Source: Datnioides undecimradiatus
Taxonomy: Eukaryota > Chordata > Actinopteri > Lobotiformes > Datnioididae
Assembly: GCA_008933995.1 (NCBI GenBank)
Contig: WARS01000015.1
Coordinates: 9,616,861 to 9,680,860 of the forward strand
DNA length: 64,000 nt
Reading direction: 5' to 3'
The position numbers and the translations under genes were made by a program. Shown piece by piece: positions 23,405-36,600 of this stretch (the first letter of the stretch is position 1; every line of letters begins with the position of its first letter). The notes under the pieces are model-generated. The model was given only the letters and a program-made list of their open reading frames with translations. It was not told the DNA's origin and searched no databases.

Positions 23405-26400
23405 TGTATTAATGTTGGCTGGAGCTCTGAGGATCGGAGACGGCGCTAATGAGCGCTCCAAACAGCTGTTGCTTTTTCAGCTCAGTTGTGAATTTGGCTC
23501 GATTGCAGAACATGGATTACTGGACTGATGTCTCCAAGAGTAATAAGCAGGTTCAAGGAAAAACACCTAGTTTGGGGGAAACCAGCCAGTGGTTCAATTT
23601 GTTCAATGTCCCCTTTGTGATGTTGATAAATCAAAACTGATGGACAGATGTTTCTGGTGTATTCTTTGTCTGGCAAATAAATAAATGACTCATTGAATAA
23701 ACACTATTGCTTTACATTAATTATGATATTTTGAAGGTTTACTAGTTTCTAATCTGGTGGCTAGGTTATTCTCAGCAGAGTTAGTGCCTCAAATCTCTGA
23801 AAAACATATTTTTAGAGAAGAAATATTTTTCAATTTTTTTTTACCATAATTCCTTAAATGCAAAAGTTAAAATCTGCATTGTCAAAGTAATACATAACAT
23901 GTAGTCCTCATTCTATAATATGTGTTGTTTGTCGTCCTGCAGGTGACTGTGTGAAACAGACTGTACAGAGCCATGGTGTTAAAGGACTCTACAGAGGCCT
24001 CAGCTCACTGTTGTATGGATCGATACCCAAATCTGCCGTCAGGTGAGTAAAATAATCGAACAGATTGGGAAATATTCAAATACACTGCTCATTTTTTTAC
24101 GGCACATGATACTTAAGACATCAAATTCTACCTATGTGAAGATGAAAAAGCATTAATCAGATTGAGTAATTGATTAAATAATAAAAAACATGTTGTATTG
24201 TTACATGTGATTTCCACATACTAACTGACTAACTGAATAACTGCACAAACACAGTAAAGCCACAGACCTTCTCTTTACAGTGGCCCTATATGAGTGTATG
24301 TATACACATGAAATAATAATAATAGTTATGTTTGAATATCTTTAATTCACATGTATAAAGTGGTTATGTCCAAATTTGTATTATGTTTTAAATTCTGGCC
24401 TGGTTGCTCTCTACACTTCTGCTGTGTTTGTGGACGTTCGGTCTGGGGTTCACTAAGGTTAAAGTCACATGGAGTTACGAGATTAAAAGTCTGATCAAAG
24501 CAGAGAAGTTTAACATTTTCTGTCACGTATCGACACTAGAAATGGCGGGTATAGTATACTGTTAATGTTATATTATCAATATACTGATCTCAATTATGAG
24601 ATCAGTATATTGTTAATGTTATATTATCATCAGTATTATCATCAATGAAAAACCTGACCTATTGCATCAAAGGCTTTATCACTTTACATCTTCTAATATT
24701 TATTATAATATACATAAAAAACTATCGTAATAATATCTTGTGTATATTATAACAAATTAGATTATTACAGGAGGTTTTGTATTTAAGTAAATACATAGAG
24801 TAGAATATGCTTTACTTTTTATTTGTGCATTAAAGGCTGGAATAAAACGCACACTTTCAGCTAAGCTGCTGTGATCTTCTACCTGGAACCACTAACTCAC
24901 ACATTCCAATTATTCTAGTCCATTACCCACAATGCAAGGCATAAATGCCACACTCGCCTTCACTATAATTACGTTATTCTTTCACAGCAATGACATTTAT
25001 CTCGCGACAAGTGTGCACACTGCAGTGCACGCACACACACGGACACGCAACGCACAAAACCAGTCAGACGCTTTTATTGTCGCCGATTTTTATTCGTTCT
25101 TTTATTACTGTTATTTCTTTCCTCACTCTCTCTTTCTGTCTTTCTTATTTTTTCTGTTTGTGTGTGTGCATTTGTGTGTACGTGTGTGATGCTGGAGGGT
25201 AAAGCCTGTCTGTACGATGGAGAGACAGGCCCAGCCAGGCGGAGCAAAGATGCCACTCAAACTCAGGCAGGGTCTCAATAGGGGTACAGAGAGGGAGGCT
25301 TGTGTCGGTGCTCTGTCAATGGGTGTGTGTATGTTTATATGCAGTGTGTGTGTGTTTGCACATATAAGTGTGTCAGTCAGCCTTCAGCACCCTTTCCAGA
25401 GGGAGACTGAATGTTTTTTTCCTGCTCTGAGGAGGGTTTTCTCAGAGGAAATTATGGCAAGTAGGGGTACAGAGGGTTCACTTGTGTCTTCTTTCTGCTC
25501 TTTTCATTTTTGTGGTGCAGAAATATGTTTTTTCTTTTTCTGTTTTTGTATCCCATGAGTCTTCAGATTTATCTCGCTATCATTTTGGGGAGAGTGAAAT
25601 GTGGAAAGGTCAATAAAAAAATGAAACATGCCGAACCGATTGAAAGTCGTTGAGATGGGAACAGTTAGATTTGATTCATGGAGAATACCTTGGCACTTTT
25701 CCATCGACCACCACTTCCCCTGAGTCATTTGTTCGATCCGTTCTTTTTTTTACGTCCTCTATTTCCCTCCCCCTCCCCCCCTCCTCCCTCCTATAGCTCC
25801 TTCACCTCCCCAACCCTTTTTCTCTCCCGTCCCATTAACTGATTGCCTGAGCACCACCGTCTGCAGGAGGGTTGTCAGCCAGGCAAGAGAGGGACAGACA
25901 AGAGAGCCTTTGACCTTATCCTCCACTTAACCCTTCATCCATATTCACATTCCCTTCTCTTGTCTTTGCTTGCCTGCCCAGCCCACTTTCTCTCTTTCTT
26001 TCCTATTTCCTGCTTTGTCCCTCCTTCACCTACTCTTCTCATCAGCAAAACTGACCTTGTAGAAAGACCCACTAATGAAGATTGGGCAGCGCACTGCTGT
26101 CCAGAATGACTCATCTCTGACTGTGGATGTCAGCCAAAGCAAGATGTGTCATATTCTGACTGTGAAGTTTAGTCCACTTGTTAAATGGGTTGGGGAGAAT
26201 TTGGAGAGTAAATTGGTGCAGGAGCCAGCCTGGCAGTGGCATATTTCTTTCCAGCAGCTTTTAATGAATACCTTTTGTTTCACTAGGTTAGTTATTAAAT
26301 GCACTGCCATTTCTGTGCAGCCTAAGCAAGCTGTAGGTGCACTTTTTCATTTCTTTTTTCTCTCCAAAGCTAAAAAGTTGTTTGTAGTTGGTGAGTGGTG

Positions 26401-29400
26401 CGAATGGATTTTTTTTTATGTTGTTTGTTCCTGCTTGGCGGGGGAGTTGGTTAATTGTGTGGAGCCCGTCTTTCAAAACACACTAAATCTGTGCAAGGAG
26501 CGAGACAGATGTGGAGGGTTAATGAGCAGAGGAAAATCTTGCAGTTGAAAGGCAGATGGAGTCGAAAACTAAAATCACATGATCTAAATCTAAGAGAGGA
26601 ATTCTGTCAGGCCCAGGACGATGGCAGGTAGATGCTTTACGCAGACTGAAAAAGACAGAGAGGAAAACAAAGCATTCATCAAGACCGAGTGTCTGTCCTC
26701 CCCCACCCCTTTGCTAAATGTACCGGGCAGCATCCTGCCTTCACCACAATTCAATTCCATCTATAAATAACCTTTCTTGTAAAGGACTCACTGGCACGAC
26801 ATTTTCTGATTGCAGAGATACATAAAACACACACACACACACACGCACACACACATACACACACACACACACAAACACCCTCTCTCTCTCTCCGGGCTGG
26901 CTTCCATGGCAGCTGTTGCTGGTCACTCGTTGGTTACTGAGACACTGCAGTTTATTGGTGCATCTTTAATGAGGATGCAGGACAATAAAGTAAAAGCCTT
27001 AAGCACGTTCTGCACTTTCAGCAGTTTGTCACCAGTAAAAAAAAGTTGGAAGGAAGTTTTTTGGGGCGCATCCGTGCTTCTGCTCTTATTTGCACTTAGG
27101 GAATCAACCTACTCGTACACAGCCTGATTTCTGCTGATGAGCAGCAGCATAATTATGTTTCTAATAAAGGGAATATCATTATCTTTGACCACACAGTAGT
27201 CATCATTTTGTTTTAATTTTATTCTTTTGCTTTAGCCTTTTACTCAAAGCTTTTAGTAAAGGCAATTTAACTTTAACTGAAAGATGATCTTGGGTGGTCC
27301 AGCAACAAACTAGCAACCTATCCATAAACTCATACATTCCAGCCTGATGTGTTAAAAATAGAGCACTTATCCCAACATGCATCAAACACCTATTTTGCAG
27401 CCATGCTGTGCAAAGGTAATTAATCATATCTTTTAATAATGCAGTCTTGTAACTTCTGTCCTATTCAGGTTTGGGGTGTTTGAGTTCCTCAGCAACCATG
27501 CAAAGGACGAGTCCGGTCGACTGGACAGCACCAGAGGCCTGCTGTGTGGCCTTGGAGCCGGGGTGATGGAGGCTGTTTTGGTGGTCTGTCCCATGGAAAC
27601 TGTCAAGGTATGTTACCAACAGATCTGCGATCAGTTTTCCGGTTGGATTATTTGGATTTTCAGTGTCATGCACACTTGGTGCACAGCCAGCCTGAATTTA
27701 CATCAAACATCTGTCCTGCGTACTTTAGGAATTTGTAATTTTCTTATAAAAAACATATTCTGATGTGTTGATGAAGTTTAATACACAAAACAAATGTTTT
27801 GTTTTACCAAGATTTGCCTCAATTTAACATGTTTCATTTATTATTTTCTGAAACAAATCAAAAAGAATTAGCAGTAGAATTATATTGATATGAGGTCCTG
27901 TCACTCAGCTAAGTGTATTCTCAGTAAAATAGTTTATGTGCCAGCACATTCACCGAACTCAGCTCAGCTTCTTTTTCTTTTTAAAAGAGACAAAGCTAGA
28001 CTAAACATCTGGGAAGTTGTCACCACCGCATGTGTGTCCCCTCTCTCTCACAGCAAAGCATTATTTTATGTTTTGGATGTTCTCTCTTTGTTTTTAATCT
28101 CTCAAGGTTAAATTCATTCATGACCAGACTTCAGCCAACCCCAGATACAAGGGCTTCTTCCACGGAGTGAGGGAGATCATCAGGGCGCAAGGTAAAGACT
28201 AACTTCGGTGCATGTAATTTACCTGACATCTCCTGGTCAGACAGGGTATTCCACCTGAAAATACTGTGTTGATTAAAATAAGTGTTTAATCCAGGCATGA
28301 TGAATGTTTAATTTTAGCGTCACATATTCACCCATTTATCTTGCTTTATCAGGATTAAGAGGGACATACCAGGGTCTCACTGCCACCGTCCTTAAACAAG
28401 GCTCAAACCAGGCGATTCGATTCTTTGTGATGACCTCTCTCAAGAACTGGTACAAAGGTCAGTGTGCATACGGATGTGTATGTTTGTTGGTACAGTGATC
28501 ATATGGACATGGGACACAGACTTATTTTCTGAGGTCCACATAGGTGGCAAACCTGACTGCAGTGTTTCATGAGCTGGACATCCTGTTCACTTCTTCGCTG
28601 TCTCCAATGATATGTCCCATCACCAGGTGATAACCCCAATAAAGCTATCAACCCATTGGTGACTGGAGCCTTCGGAGCCATAGCTGGAGCAGCCAGTGTC
28701 TTTGGAAACACCCCGTTAGATGTCATTAAGACAAGGATGCAGGTATATAATATTTTTACTTCACTGGTGTTTGCTGGCATGTTAATTCAAACTTGTGCAT
28801 CTGTCGCCATCTACTGACACTGATTGGAAATAACAATGTATTTTGATTTTTTTTTCAAAGGGTCTGGAGGCGCATAAATATAAAAGCACACTGGATTGTG
28901 CAATAAAGATCCTGAGATATGAGGGCTTGGCAGCGTGAGTACCATTTTGCTTCCTTTCAGCTTTGTTTCATAGAGTTTCTTTCACAGCAGCCTGTTATCA
29001 TCTCTCATCACACTAGGTCTCAGTTACTTTGTAGGTTATGTTGTTAACAGTGCAAGCTAGATTAATAAGCACCAGTTCAGCCCTGGAGTTGAATAATACA
29101 GACACAATACAAATGTAATACATCAAGTGTACATGAACTAAACGTAAAGTTATTTATTTCAAGAGAACTAATGAATATTTCAAAATGTTCCTGTTTTCCA
29201 TGAATACATTCAGTCGGATTAAACAACCTGAAATGTTACTATTATAGAGATGTATCAGCCATCATTAAACGTGTTTTTTTGTAAACACTGACACTTAATA
29301 TTCCCTATATATATATCCCTTTCTGTCTCTGTAGTTTCTATAAAGGAACAGTTCCTCGGCTGGGACGTGTATGCCTGGATGTGGCCATAGTTTTCATCAT

Positions 29401-29449
29401 CTATGAGGAGGTGGTGAAGGTCCTGAATACAGTCTGGAAGACAGACTGA
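14246..29449 (+). CDS. slc25a1: Mitochondrial tricarboxylate (citrate) carrier SLC25A1, complete
   Basis: Inner-membrane exchanger that exports citrate for malate and supplies cytosolic acetyl-CoA for lipid synthesis. Nine coding exons: 14246-14357, 22855-22962, 23943-24042, 27469-27607, 28107-28191, 28353-28457, 28627-28742, 28861-28934, 29335-29449 (stop TGA 29447-29449), giving 317 aa against about 311 in human. The three mitochondrial-carrier repeats are present with signature motifs P-x-[DE]-x-x-[KR] at residues 51-56 (PTEYVK), 148-153 (PMETVK) and 246-251 (PLDVIK). The family hallmark [15 protein letters not shown] is at the N-terminus and [10 protein letters not shown] at the C-terminus. 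The start ATG at 14246 is followed by the conserved Ala-rich presequence-like segment; its first ~15 residues differ from mammals. Transcribed in the same direction as the upstream clathrin gene, as in human 22q11. Teleosts have slc25a1 duplicates, so a or b cannot be assigned. Confidence 0.97.
18377..18537. mobile_element. piggyBac-like MITE flanked by TTAA
   Basis: 161 bp including both flanks. TTAA lies at both ends (18377-18380 and 18534-18537), with inverted termini cctcctaggacct (18381-18393) and its complement aggtcttaggagg (18521-18533), matching at 12 of 13 positions. An internal palindrome tccacatatgtgga follows the left end. TTAA duplication is the hallmark of the piggyBac superfamily. 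Closely similar short elements are familiar from fish genomes. Too short to encode a transposase. Confidence 0.8.
21074..21120 (+). repeat. TG microsatellite
   Basis: 47 bp of uninterrupted TG repeats in slc25a1 intron 1, with a short imperfect continuation to about 21133. Confidence 0.95.
23372..23402 (+). repeat. CA microsatellite
   Basis: About 31 bp of CA repeats in slc25a1 intron 2 (22963-23942). The rest of that intron shows nothing recognisable. Confidence 0.95.
24560..24629. repeat. Perfect 16-bp hairpin flanked by 19-bp direct repeats
   Basis: Arms caatatactgatctca (24577-24592) and tgagatcagtatattg (24597-24612) are exact reverse complements around a 4-nt atta loop. The same 19-base sequence tgttaatgttatattatca occurs on each side (24560-24578 and 24611-24629), overlapping the arm ends. 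It may be a very short MITE remnant or a replication-slippage product; no transposon family was recognised. Confidence 0.85.
26827..26876 (+). repeat. CA microsatellite
   Basis: About 50 bp of CA repeats with a few interruptions, followed by a short TC tract, in slc25a1 intron 3. Confidence 0.9.
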
Positions 29450-30693
29450 GATGCTGGATCTACAGAAAGGGGGGCAGCTTCCTGTTTTCCAGGCATCAGA
29501 CACAGATCCAAGTTTGGCAGATCTCTACTGTACCCTCAAAACCAGCCTCTGAGGAGACAGAGCTGAACTTAGATCAGTGTCGTGTGCTAACCAGGAAGTT
29601 CAAGAGCTTATTGACAGGGAGCTGCAGAGAAGAAAGAAAACCTGAAAAGAGGCACAGTGTCACCTACATCTGGACAGCTGGAGCATGGGCAGAGCTTTCC
29701 TGCTCAGCACCAAGACACCTGACAAGACCATGGGTTAACTTGACAAAGTGGGATTATGAAGTTAGCCATATAACTGTGAAAAATTTGTGATTTCTGATTT
29801 CTAAATGTGAAACAAAACCTAAATATTAGAGTCAACAACCACTGCCAATACAACATTTTTGCAGAAGTTTCAGCCTTTTTTAGAGTTATATGGCTCACTG
29901 TCCCTGTAAACATATTCTATAAAACAATCTCCCTCAACAAAGAACATCATTCCAAGTCATTCACAGCTGTTTCACAATGTTTACAGTGAGTATACAGGTG
30001 TCATAGTGGATTACTGTTGCTCTCTGTCTCACTGTTACTGTCTCCTCTTGTGCTCAATAAGGTTTTAAATCCAGAGGAGCCAGACTGCAGCTGTTTGCAG
30101 TTTACAGTCACATAAACTGCAGCAACTTCCATTCCTAGGCCTTTAATAGAATGATTTTACATAATATATCAATTATTTTTATAAATCATAGATTTTAATT
30201 TAGTTCATTAACAGCATTATATTTATTCTGTAAAGTAAGATATATTTTATTCCTGTGTCAAATGCCAAACCAGTTGTACTATGAGACTGTGTTCAGAGTA
30301 AAAACACACAACAGTAGCCTGATGATTTAACAAGAGAAGATAATGACTTATATTGTGACTTTATAAATGTATTTATTGAAAGTTGAATGTTGAGTATCCC
30401 AACAATTGAGAGGCTATTTGCTGTTTACTTGTGCGACCTGTGTCGAGGTTTTTCTCTGTAATCTAGTCTGGATGTAAAGGTGTCTTTAAGATGTTAGGAA
30501 AATATTTAATTGCTGTATTTCACTGTGATTCTGAATGACCCAACAACTCTGAGTCATACAGAAGAAATAACCTCAGACCTCTTTTCCCCCTTTCGATGGA
30601 AGCACTACTGCTCATCAGGTTATGTCCTAACACCAGGTTCTTACCACTGGATCATCATTTGTCTTCTGTTTACATTACAAGCAGTGTCCAATT

Positions 30694-30790
30694 TTACCAG
30701 TGTTTCTCACCGAGGGTTGGGACCCCTCTGATAGGTCACAAGATAAATCTGAGGGGTCATGAAATAATAATTGGAAAGGACAGATAAAAA
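30694..30790 (+). mobile_element. Possible hAT-type transposon end fragment
   Basis: Begins accagtgtttctcaccgagg followed by gttgggacccctctg. This resembles the CAGTGTTTCTCA... termini of hAT elements and their 'ggtcgggacccc' subterminal sequence. Only one end was recognised, no 8-bp target duplication was found, and the right boundary is arbitrary. Confidence 0.4.
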
Positions 30791-31660
30791 AATGTTCTTC
30801 CAATATTTACATCTTCTGTTCATTTTTTCATTTGTTAATTTAATTTGTTGACATAATATTCAACCTGTGATGGAGGATTGCAAATAGACACTGCTTCAGT
30901 TACCTTAAAGGGGTCATGCACCAAAAAATGTTTGAAATCACAATCAGACTCATTTGATGTGCTGTTCTGTTTTGATGCCATGTTCCATTCAGGGTTTGTT
31001 TTCTACATCTCACTCGTGCCTTTTACTGTTGTGTCTGTTGGTACATGAGAAATATCCTCATCTATTATCGACCCATTCTCTAAGTCTGCAATCAGCTTGC
31101 CAGATGTTTTAGATTATTGTGGTCAAGTCATGTTATTTTTACAATAACAGATGATTAAAGGAATGAATTGTCATAATCTATAGATATTACTGCAAACTGC
31201 ATAAAAATACAGATGGATTTTATTTCCCTACTTCTGCAACAATGTTCAGCATTTTTTTCAAGTTCAGCCAAACAAAATGTTCCCTACAGCCACATCGCCA
31301 AGAGAAATGTTATTGTTACAGCAAATCAATGTATTCCAAGGCTGTGTGTGTAGCCTGTGTGGTCCTTTATGATGAAGCTCATGCAATAAACACGGTGCCC
31401 TCCTTTTGTCCGTGCTTAATGTAAAGTCCTTTGTTGTAGGAGGGGGGCTTCAAAACTCATTAAATCAAGCATCTGAAAACTCGAAAGCACGCAGAGTGGT
31501 TGTTTTTTTTTATCCTCCCTCTCTTGTTCATCTGTTGTTCTGCCCTTTTGGTTACAACAGATCACATTGGGAAAAACCACGGGGGGCAGGTAGGGCTGGA
31601 ATCAAACAGGGAACTCATTGTTCCAGTTTTGGCTGATGCTCATGTAGAGTTATTCAACTA

Positions 31661-31664
<4 letters not shown>

Positions 31665-31692
<28 letters not shown>
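31665..31692 (+). repeat. TC microsatellite
   Basis: About 28 bp of CT repeats, continuing as an imperfect pyrimidine tract to about 31720. Confidence 0.9.
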
Positions 31693-31696
<4 letters not shown>

Positions 31697-31865
31697 CGTC
31701 TCTCTCCCTCTTTCTGTTTCTTACACAGACACACTTCAAATCCCTGGTGCCCCAGTGTTTGTCATGAGAAGGAATGCACAGCTCTCTACAGAAGATGAGA
31801 GCAACGACGACATGTAGTGGACATCTTGGCCGGACTGAGGAACTGAAATACTCAGAATACTCCGT

Positions 31866-31965
31866 GGTGGATGAAGCACTCATATCTTCACTTTACTTTA
31901 CTGAAGTAAAAGTAGTGATACCACAGTGTAGAAAAGTCAAGCATTCAAAATTATACAAAAATATT
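31866..31965. repeat. Dispersed teleost repeat ('gtggatgaagcact...aagtaaaagta')
   Basis: The segment ggtggatgaagcactcatat through ctgaagtaaaagtagtgata to gcattcaaaattata matches, from memory, a very abundant short repeat of teleost genomes. Its transposon class is not established here and the boundaries are approximate. Confidence 0.5.
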
Positions 31966-33299
31966 AGCCCGTCACTGTCAGTGTGTGGACAGTCGGGACT
32001 ATAATAAGTTATAAGTGTCGGTGTAACAGGAGAGAACCTGGAACGGCAGCAGGAATTACTGAGATACAAAAACAGTACATGCCAGAAATGCTCATGGTAA
32101 ACAGTAGGTGGAGCTGTTGGCAGAGGCTCAAACACTGTGAATCCCTCCCTGCCTGCTACACTGACGCACACAAACACACCATCATCAGTGATGAGAGGCC
32201 TCCTCTCTCTTGGTATCTGTACAATAGGGCTTTATGAGAAGGGTCAGAGAACCTACCAAGTTCCCTTCATCCTAACATCATCACTCTTTCCTCCTCCTCC
32301 TTCCCCTCCCACTGGAGACAGGGTTGGTCCAAAATTGCCTAAAAGTCTCTCGTCACCTTCACAGACATCAGCCAACACTGCTCAGGCATTAAGACCATCC
32401 TTAACCTCAAAAGATGAAAAGCTGGCTTTGCATTGTTTTGGAGTGGAGTCCCGTAGTGGCTTCATTTATTTTGCTAAACCTGAAGGTTGCAAATACTGAG
32501 ATGAAGAAATTAGTAGAACATTTAATAAAGTACACACTTCATACGTTTACACTTATCCTTTATCAATATTTCTATACTGTGATTCCTGACAGTTTTTTTC
32601 TCACTAAACTTTGATGTTACTAAAGCAGGGGACTTGATTCCTTTACAACTAACAATAAGGGCGATTGTCTTCCTCGTCCTGATGCGCTTTTACAGTTTCC
32701 CCTCCATTGCTGAGTTTCTCTCGGAGAGCCTCCATTCACCCAGAACCAGTGAAGGGTGAGTAATGTTATTGTTCTCCAGCCTTCCTCTCAAAGGGTGGAT
32801 GCTCTCGGTTCCAGAGAGTGAGTGGAGATTATTTTGTTGCTGCAACTCAGAAAGGACCTCATCGCCTTTTGCAACAACTGTTGGCTGAAACTTGTTTTTC
32901 ATTTAACTTTTTTCTTTTTGTTTACTAATTTTGACAGACATGTCGCGCCGCTGTCCGTGGTGCTGAATCAGATTATCTGATTGGAAGTTAAAGTGATCTG
33001 GACGGTTTGAGACACCTGACTGACACATTTTCACCTGTCTACAGTTAATGTTTTGGATGCCCTGAAATGATTTTGGTTTCAGTTTTGGTGCAACAGCCAC
33101 CAAATCACTATAATTTCCTCCAATGGAGAGTTTTTGGTTTGGTTTTTCAGCGTTGCCCCAAAAGGAAAGTCTTCTCGATTTGCATCTCACTTGTATCTCT
33201 GCAGCGGAGGTGGTCCAACACCCTTTGAGAGAATAATAAGACACTCTGTAATAGCACTCATTTGTTTAGCTGCAAATTGCGCAACCAAGCGAGCAAGAG

Positions 33300-33603
33300 G
33301 GAGAGAGAAAGGGGGTGGGTGGGTGGGGGATCTGGTACTGTACGTCTTTCCTAATAACCAACAGTAGCTCGAAGGGGCGGTGTCCGACAAGCGGATAGGG
33401 GAGAGCTGGTGCGCGCACAGGCTCCACTTATACGCATCAGTTGTCCGTGTAGGTGTCAATGCCGCAGTTACCTCGGGTTTGGATTTTTTCATAGAAAATA
33501 TCACAGGCGTCCCTATAACTTATTTCCATTTTAAGCATCATCCAAAGTGAAGCACACATTAGCGAGAGTTTGTGGAGCAAGTGGACCCAGACAAGTTTCC
33601 GTC
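33300..33603 (+). promoter_or_regulatory. Likely promoter and 5' UTR of the SBSPON-like gene
   Basis: A moderately GC-rich, CpG-containing stretch directly upstream of the start codon, with a G-rich block (33309-33330) and a GC-box-like ggggcgg near 33374. No TATA box was obvious at a convincing distance. The start site is not determinable. Confidence 0.4.
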
Positions 33604-36600
33604 ATGGGAGCGCAGGGATGGAGCACAGCGCGTCTTGGGTTTGTCGTTTGTGGATATTTGGCGTTTTTCTGTGGAGAGCTTGTTCCACGGGCTGAGGCGG
33701 GTTGCAGGGAGAGAGAGAGCCCAAACTGCTGCACGGGCCGAAACAACGAGTGTTTTGAGTACACCAAGAGAAAAACGATGTGCTACTGTGATACCTACTG
33801 TCAGAAAACCGGAGACTGCTGCGAGGACTACCAGCGCGTGTGCCAAGTATCTGGTGAGTCAAATCACTTCAGAAACCTGTTGATGCTTTTATAGTTTGAA
33901 AGTTTAGTATAGAAATATTCTCTAGTTTACAACTGTTTACGGACGCCTGTTGTTCATTGTTGACCAGTCTGAGCCAGAGATGGCTGGCATTGAGGTGACA
34001 CGGAGACAGTGAGACATACTACACATAGCTGTCTCAAGTCTGCCCATTAAAGCTGTTTGTTTTCAGTGACCAGCCAGAGGTGGCAATCAGTACAGAGGGA
34101 ACCTGGAAGGATGTCCTCTGTCTTTATGGTTCAAGTTGTTGTTATGTTTGCTCAGTTTGCAGAGTTGACCCTAGACATGGCCATGAAGAGGCTTGAAAAC
34201 AGAGCGATCACAACAAAATCATAAAGTGGTACCATAGTTTTTTCTAAAAAACGCACTTTCAATGAATCATGAGGTTAATTGTGCACATAAATGTGAGTGT
34301 GGGTAACCTCTTCACTTATCATCCTGCCTGCTGCTATATATGGACAAATGAGGGAATGGACACCATGGGAACAGACTGCCAAAGATGGTCAGGATCACTG
34401 ACAGTAGAGTTGTGTCTGAGATGTGACAGCGGCTGCTCTTACAGTATGTTGAAACATCTCAAGTTCACAGGGACTGATTATCTGTGTACAGATACACTCA
34501 GAGTGTGACCTTCGCCTTAAGTGCACACTAACAAGTACCTGCAGGATGAGTCCTACAAGTCAAAGAGCTTAAAATTCTGCTGTGGTCCCTCTATTTAGGC
34601 ACATTTAGTGTACACACAGGGGACCTTTGTTTGAGTGCTGTATCTGTGCTGTGATGTGAACAGGCTGCCTCATCCAGACTTGAGTTAATCACTTCAAAGT
34701 GTGTACAGCAGTATTGGATAAAATACACTTTATTAGACCTTATTGTTTACTGCAAAGATAAGCTGGACCTGTTAATCATCATTTACCTGCAGCAGGATGT
34801 ACTACAGCAGATATTTTCTGTAATCCATTGACTTTATTATGAATTTATATTTGAATGCTTTTGCACAACTTTAGGACTCTTAATCTCAGATACAATTTAC
34901 TTAAAATTTGAACTTGAAACTTTGTAAATGTTTATGTTGATGCACAAAATAAATAAAATTTACCTAATTTAACTTGTGAGTGAGTAGAAACTTTAAACCT
35001 GCTTTAGTCCAGTCTGTTTCTTACCTTCATTAGAGCGGTGTTATTATCATGTTTGGCAATGTTTTATACTGGCAAATGGACTAAAACATTAAGAAATGCC
35101 AGTGTAGCACTTTAAAGGCTGTAAAATCTGTGCAGAATTGTAAAATACTGCGATAATTTAACAGTGTCACATTAAATAGCGTATGAGACTGGTGCACATA
35201 AGGTTTTGTTTGTGCTTTTGAATTTAACTGCCAGTCTTTATGATGGTACCTTTAGATTGAGTGTGGGAAAAAAGTCTGTTACTTACAGCAGAGGCGTGGC
35301 TACCACCAGCTAAAACACATGGGAAGAAATATAACAGGCTCAAATCTCAATTTGTGTTCTTTATCCACCGCTCAGTCAAAGAGGCGTGTAGAGACAGCAT
35401 TTATCATCCAGCAGCCAGCTGAGTGCCGTCGAGGCATCACTTGATCCATCCCATGTGCCTGCCAAACTGAAACTTAACAGAATAAGCACCTCAGGTCAGT
35501 GTTGAGTCATTGCTGCACTGTTCAACAGCAGCTGGTCCCTCAGAGGTCACCAAACGGCTGCCATGTGCATCAGTTCACTCACGTGTCAGATGAGGATTTT
35601 TCAGCACCACGGACCTCATGTGTCACTCTAACAGGTCACTCCTGGTGGAACACAGCTGGTGTTACAGATTGAACTGAACAGAATATCTGTAAAAGAAGAC
35701 GTGTCTGCTGAATTTTCATGAGACGAGCCAAATAATCATTTGCAAGCTCAAAAGATTTATTCTCATGATTCTACATTGTAAAAACACTTTGGGGATATTT
35801 TTTTTAATGGCATTACAGTTATTTTTGGTTCAGCTTAGTTGTGACCTGTAAATGCTGCATGGGCTAGTGAGTGATGCTGATAAACGCACCTTGACTTCCT
35901 CCCCGTGCAACCTGAGCATCTGTACAGTATAAACACAATATGCAGCTTGTGGCTTGGCTCTTTTCCATCAAAGTGCCCTGTTGTTTTCTCACCCACATTA
36001 GATTCAGACTTGACTTTATCTGATCCTGATCCTGCAGCTCTGTGATGCATCAAGGAGTCTGTCTGTGTACTGTCTGTCACAGTCTGTAATTTAGCTGTGT
36101 CATCTGTGGCCAAGCAAAGAGCTAGGAGTAGGTGACATCAGAGGAGATACAGAAAAAGATCCGGCAGAGTGTTTGCACCACGGTTAAAGCTCTTTTCTTT
36201 CAGAGGTGTCATTCAGATGAGGTATTTGGCAGGAATTTGTGTTGGCAGTAAACAGTGTGGAGGATGTTCCAGTGCACTTAATATTTATATTGCTCTGTTA
36301 AGAGCTCTGAGGTACTAACTTAAAACAAAATGTGTTGGTTGGGAGATCTTTTAAGGGAAAAAAAAATCCTCCAAATAACACGTCCAGTTAAACATGAGAG
36401 AAATGTGCTGTTCATTTCTGGCACATTTTGACACTCTTATTGTGTTCTGCCAAGTATAAAGTCTTTCTGTATAAAGTCTGACTGCTGCAACACGCCAGTG
36501 CTGGGATGTTCTTTGGGGTTTCTTCAAATTGTCTGGAAAAATATGGTGACCTCTCTGGAAACAGCAACATTTAGGCAGAATAATCCATCAAATTCAGTTC

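Larger units (their letters stand above)
24043..27468 (+). other. slc25a1 intron 3
   Basis: A 3.4-kb intron with an AT-rich hairpin and direct repeat (24560-24629), a pyrimidine-rich tract (25740-25835) and a CA microsatellite (26827-26876). An ATG-initiated open frame of 157 codons at 26075-26548 has no recognisable domain or codon bias and is treated as chance. Confidence 0.6.
29450..33299 (+). other. slc25a1 3' UTR and intergenic spacer
   Basis: No coding gene is recognisable between the slc25a1 stop and the SBSPON-like gene. An AATAAA at 31385-31390 is a candidate distal poly(A) signal; AT-rich 3'-UTR-like sequence runs to about 30500. The spacer holds a hAT-like fragment (30694-30790), a TC microsatellite (31665-31692) and a teleost-type repeat (31866-31965). 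Confidence 0.5.

Noticed and set aside
26075..26548. 157-codon ATG-initiated open frame in slc25a1 intron 3
   Set aside because: No recognisable domain, no codon bias, no splice-compatible relation to slc25a1 exons, and the frame reads like random AT-moderate intron sequence.
31900..32237. Possible small gene between slc25a1 and the SBSPON-like gene
   Set aside because: The frames arise within or beside a dispersed teleost repeat and show no homology.
33547..33603. Upstream in-frame extension of the SBSPON-like protein
   Set aside because: The extension begins with GTG. The ATG at 33604 is the first methionine codon in frame and puts the signal peptide at the N-terminus.
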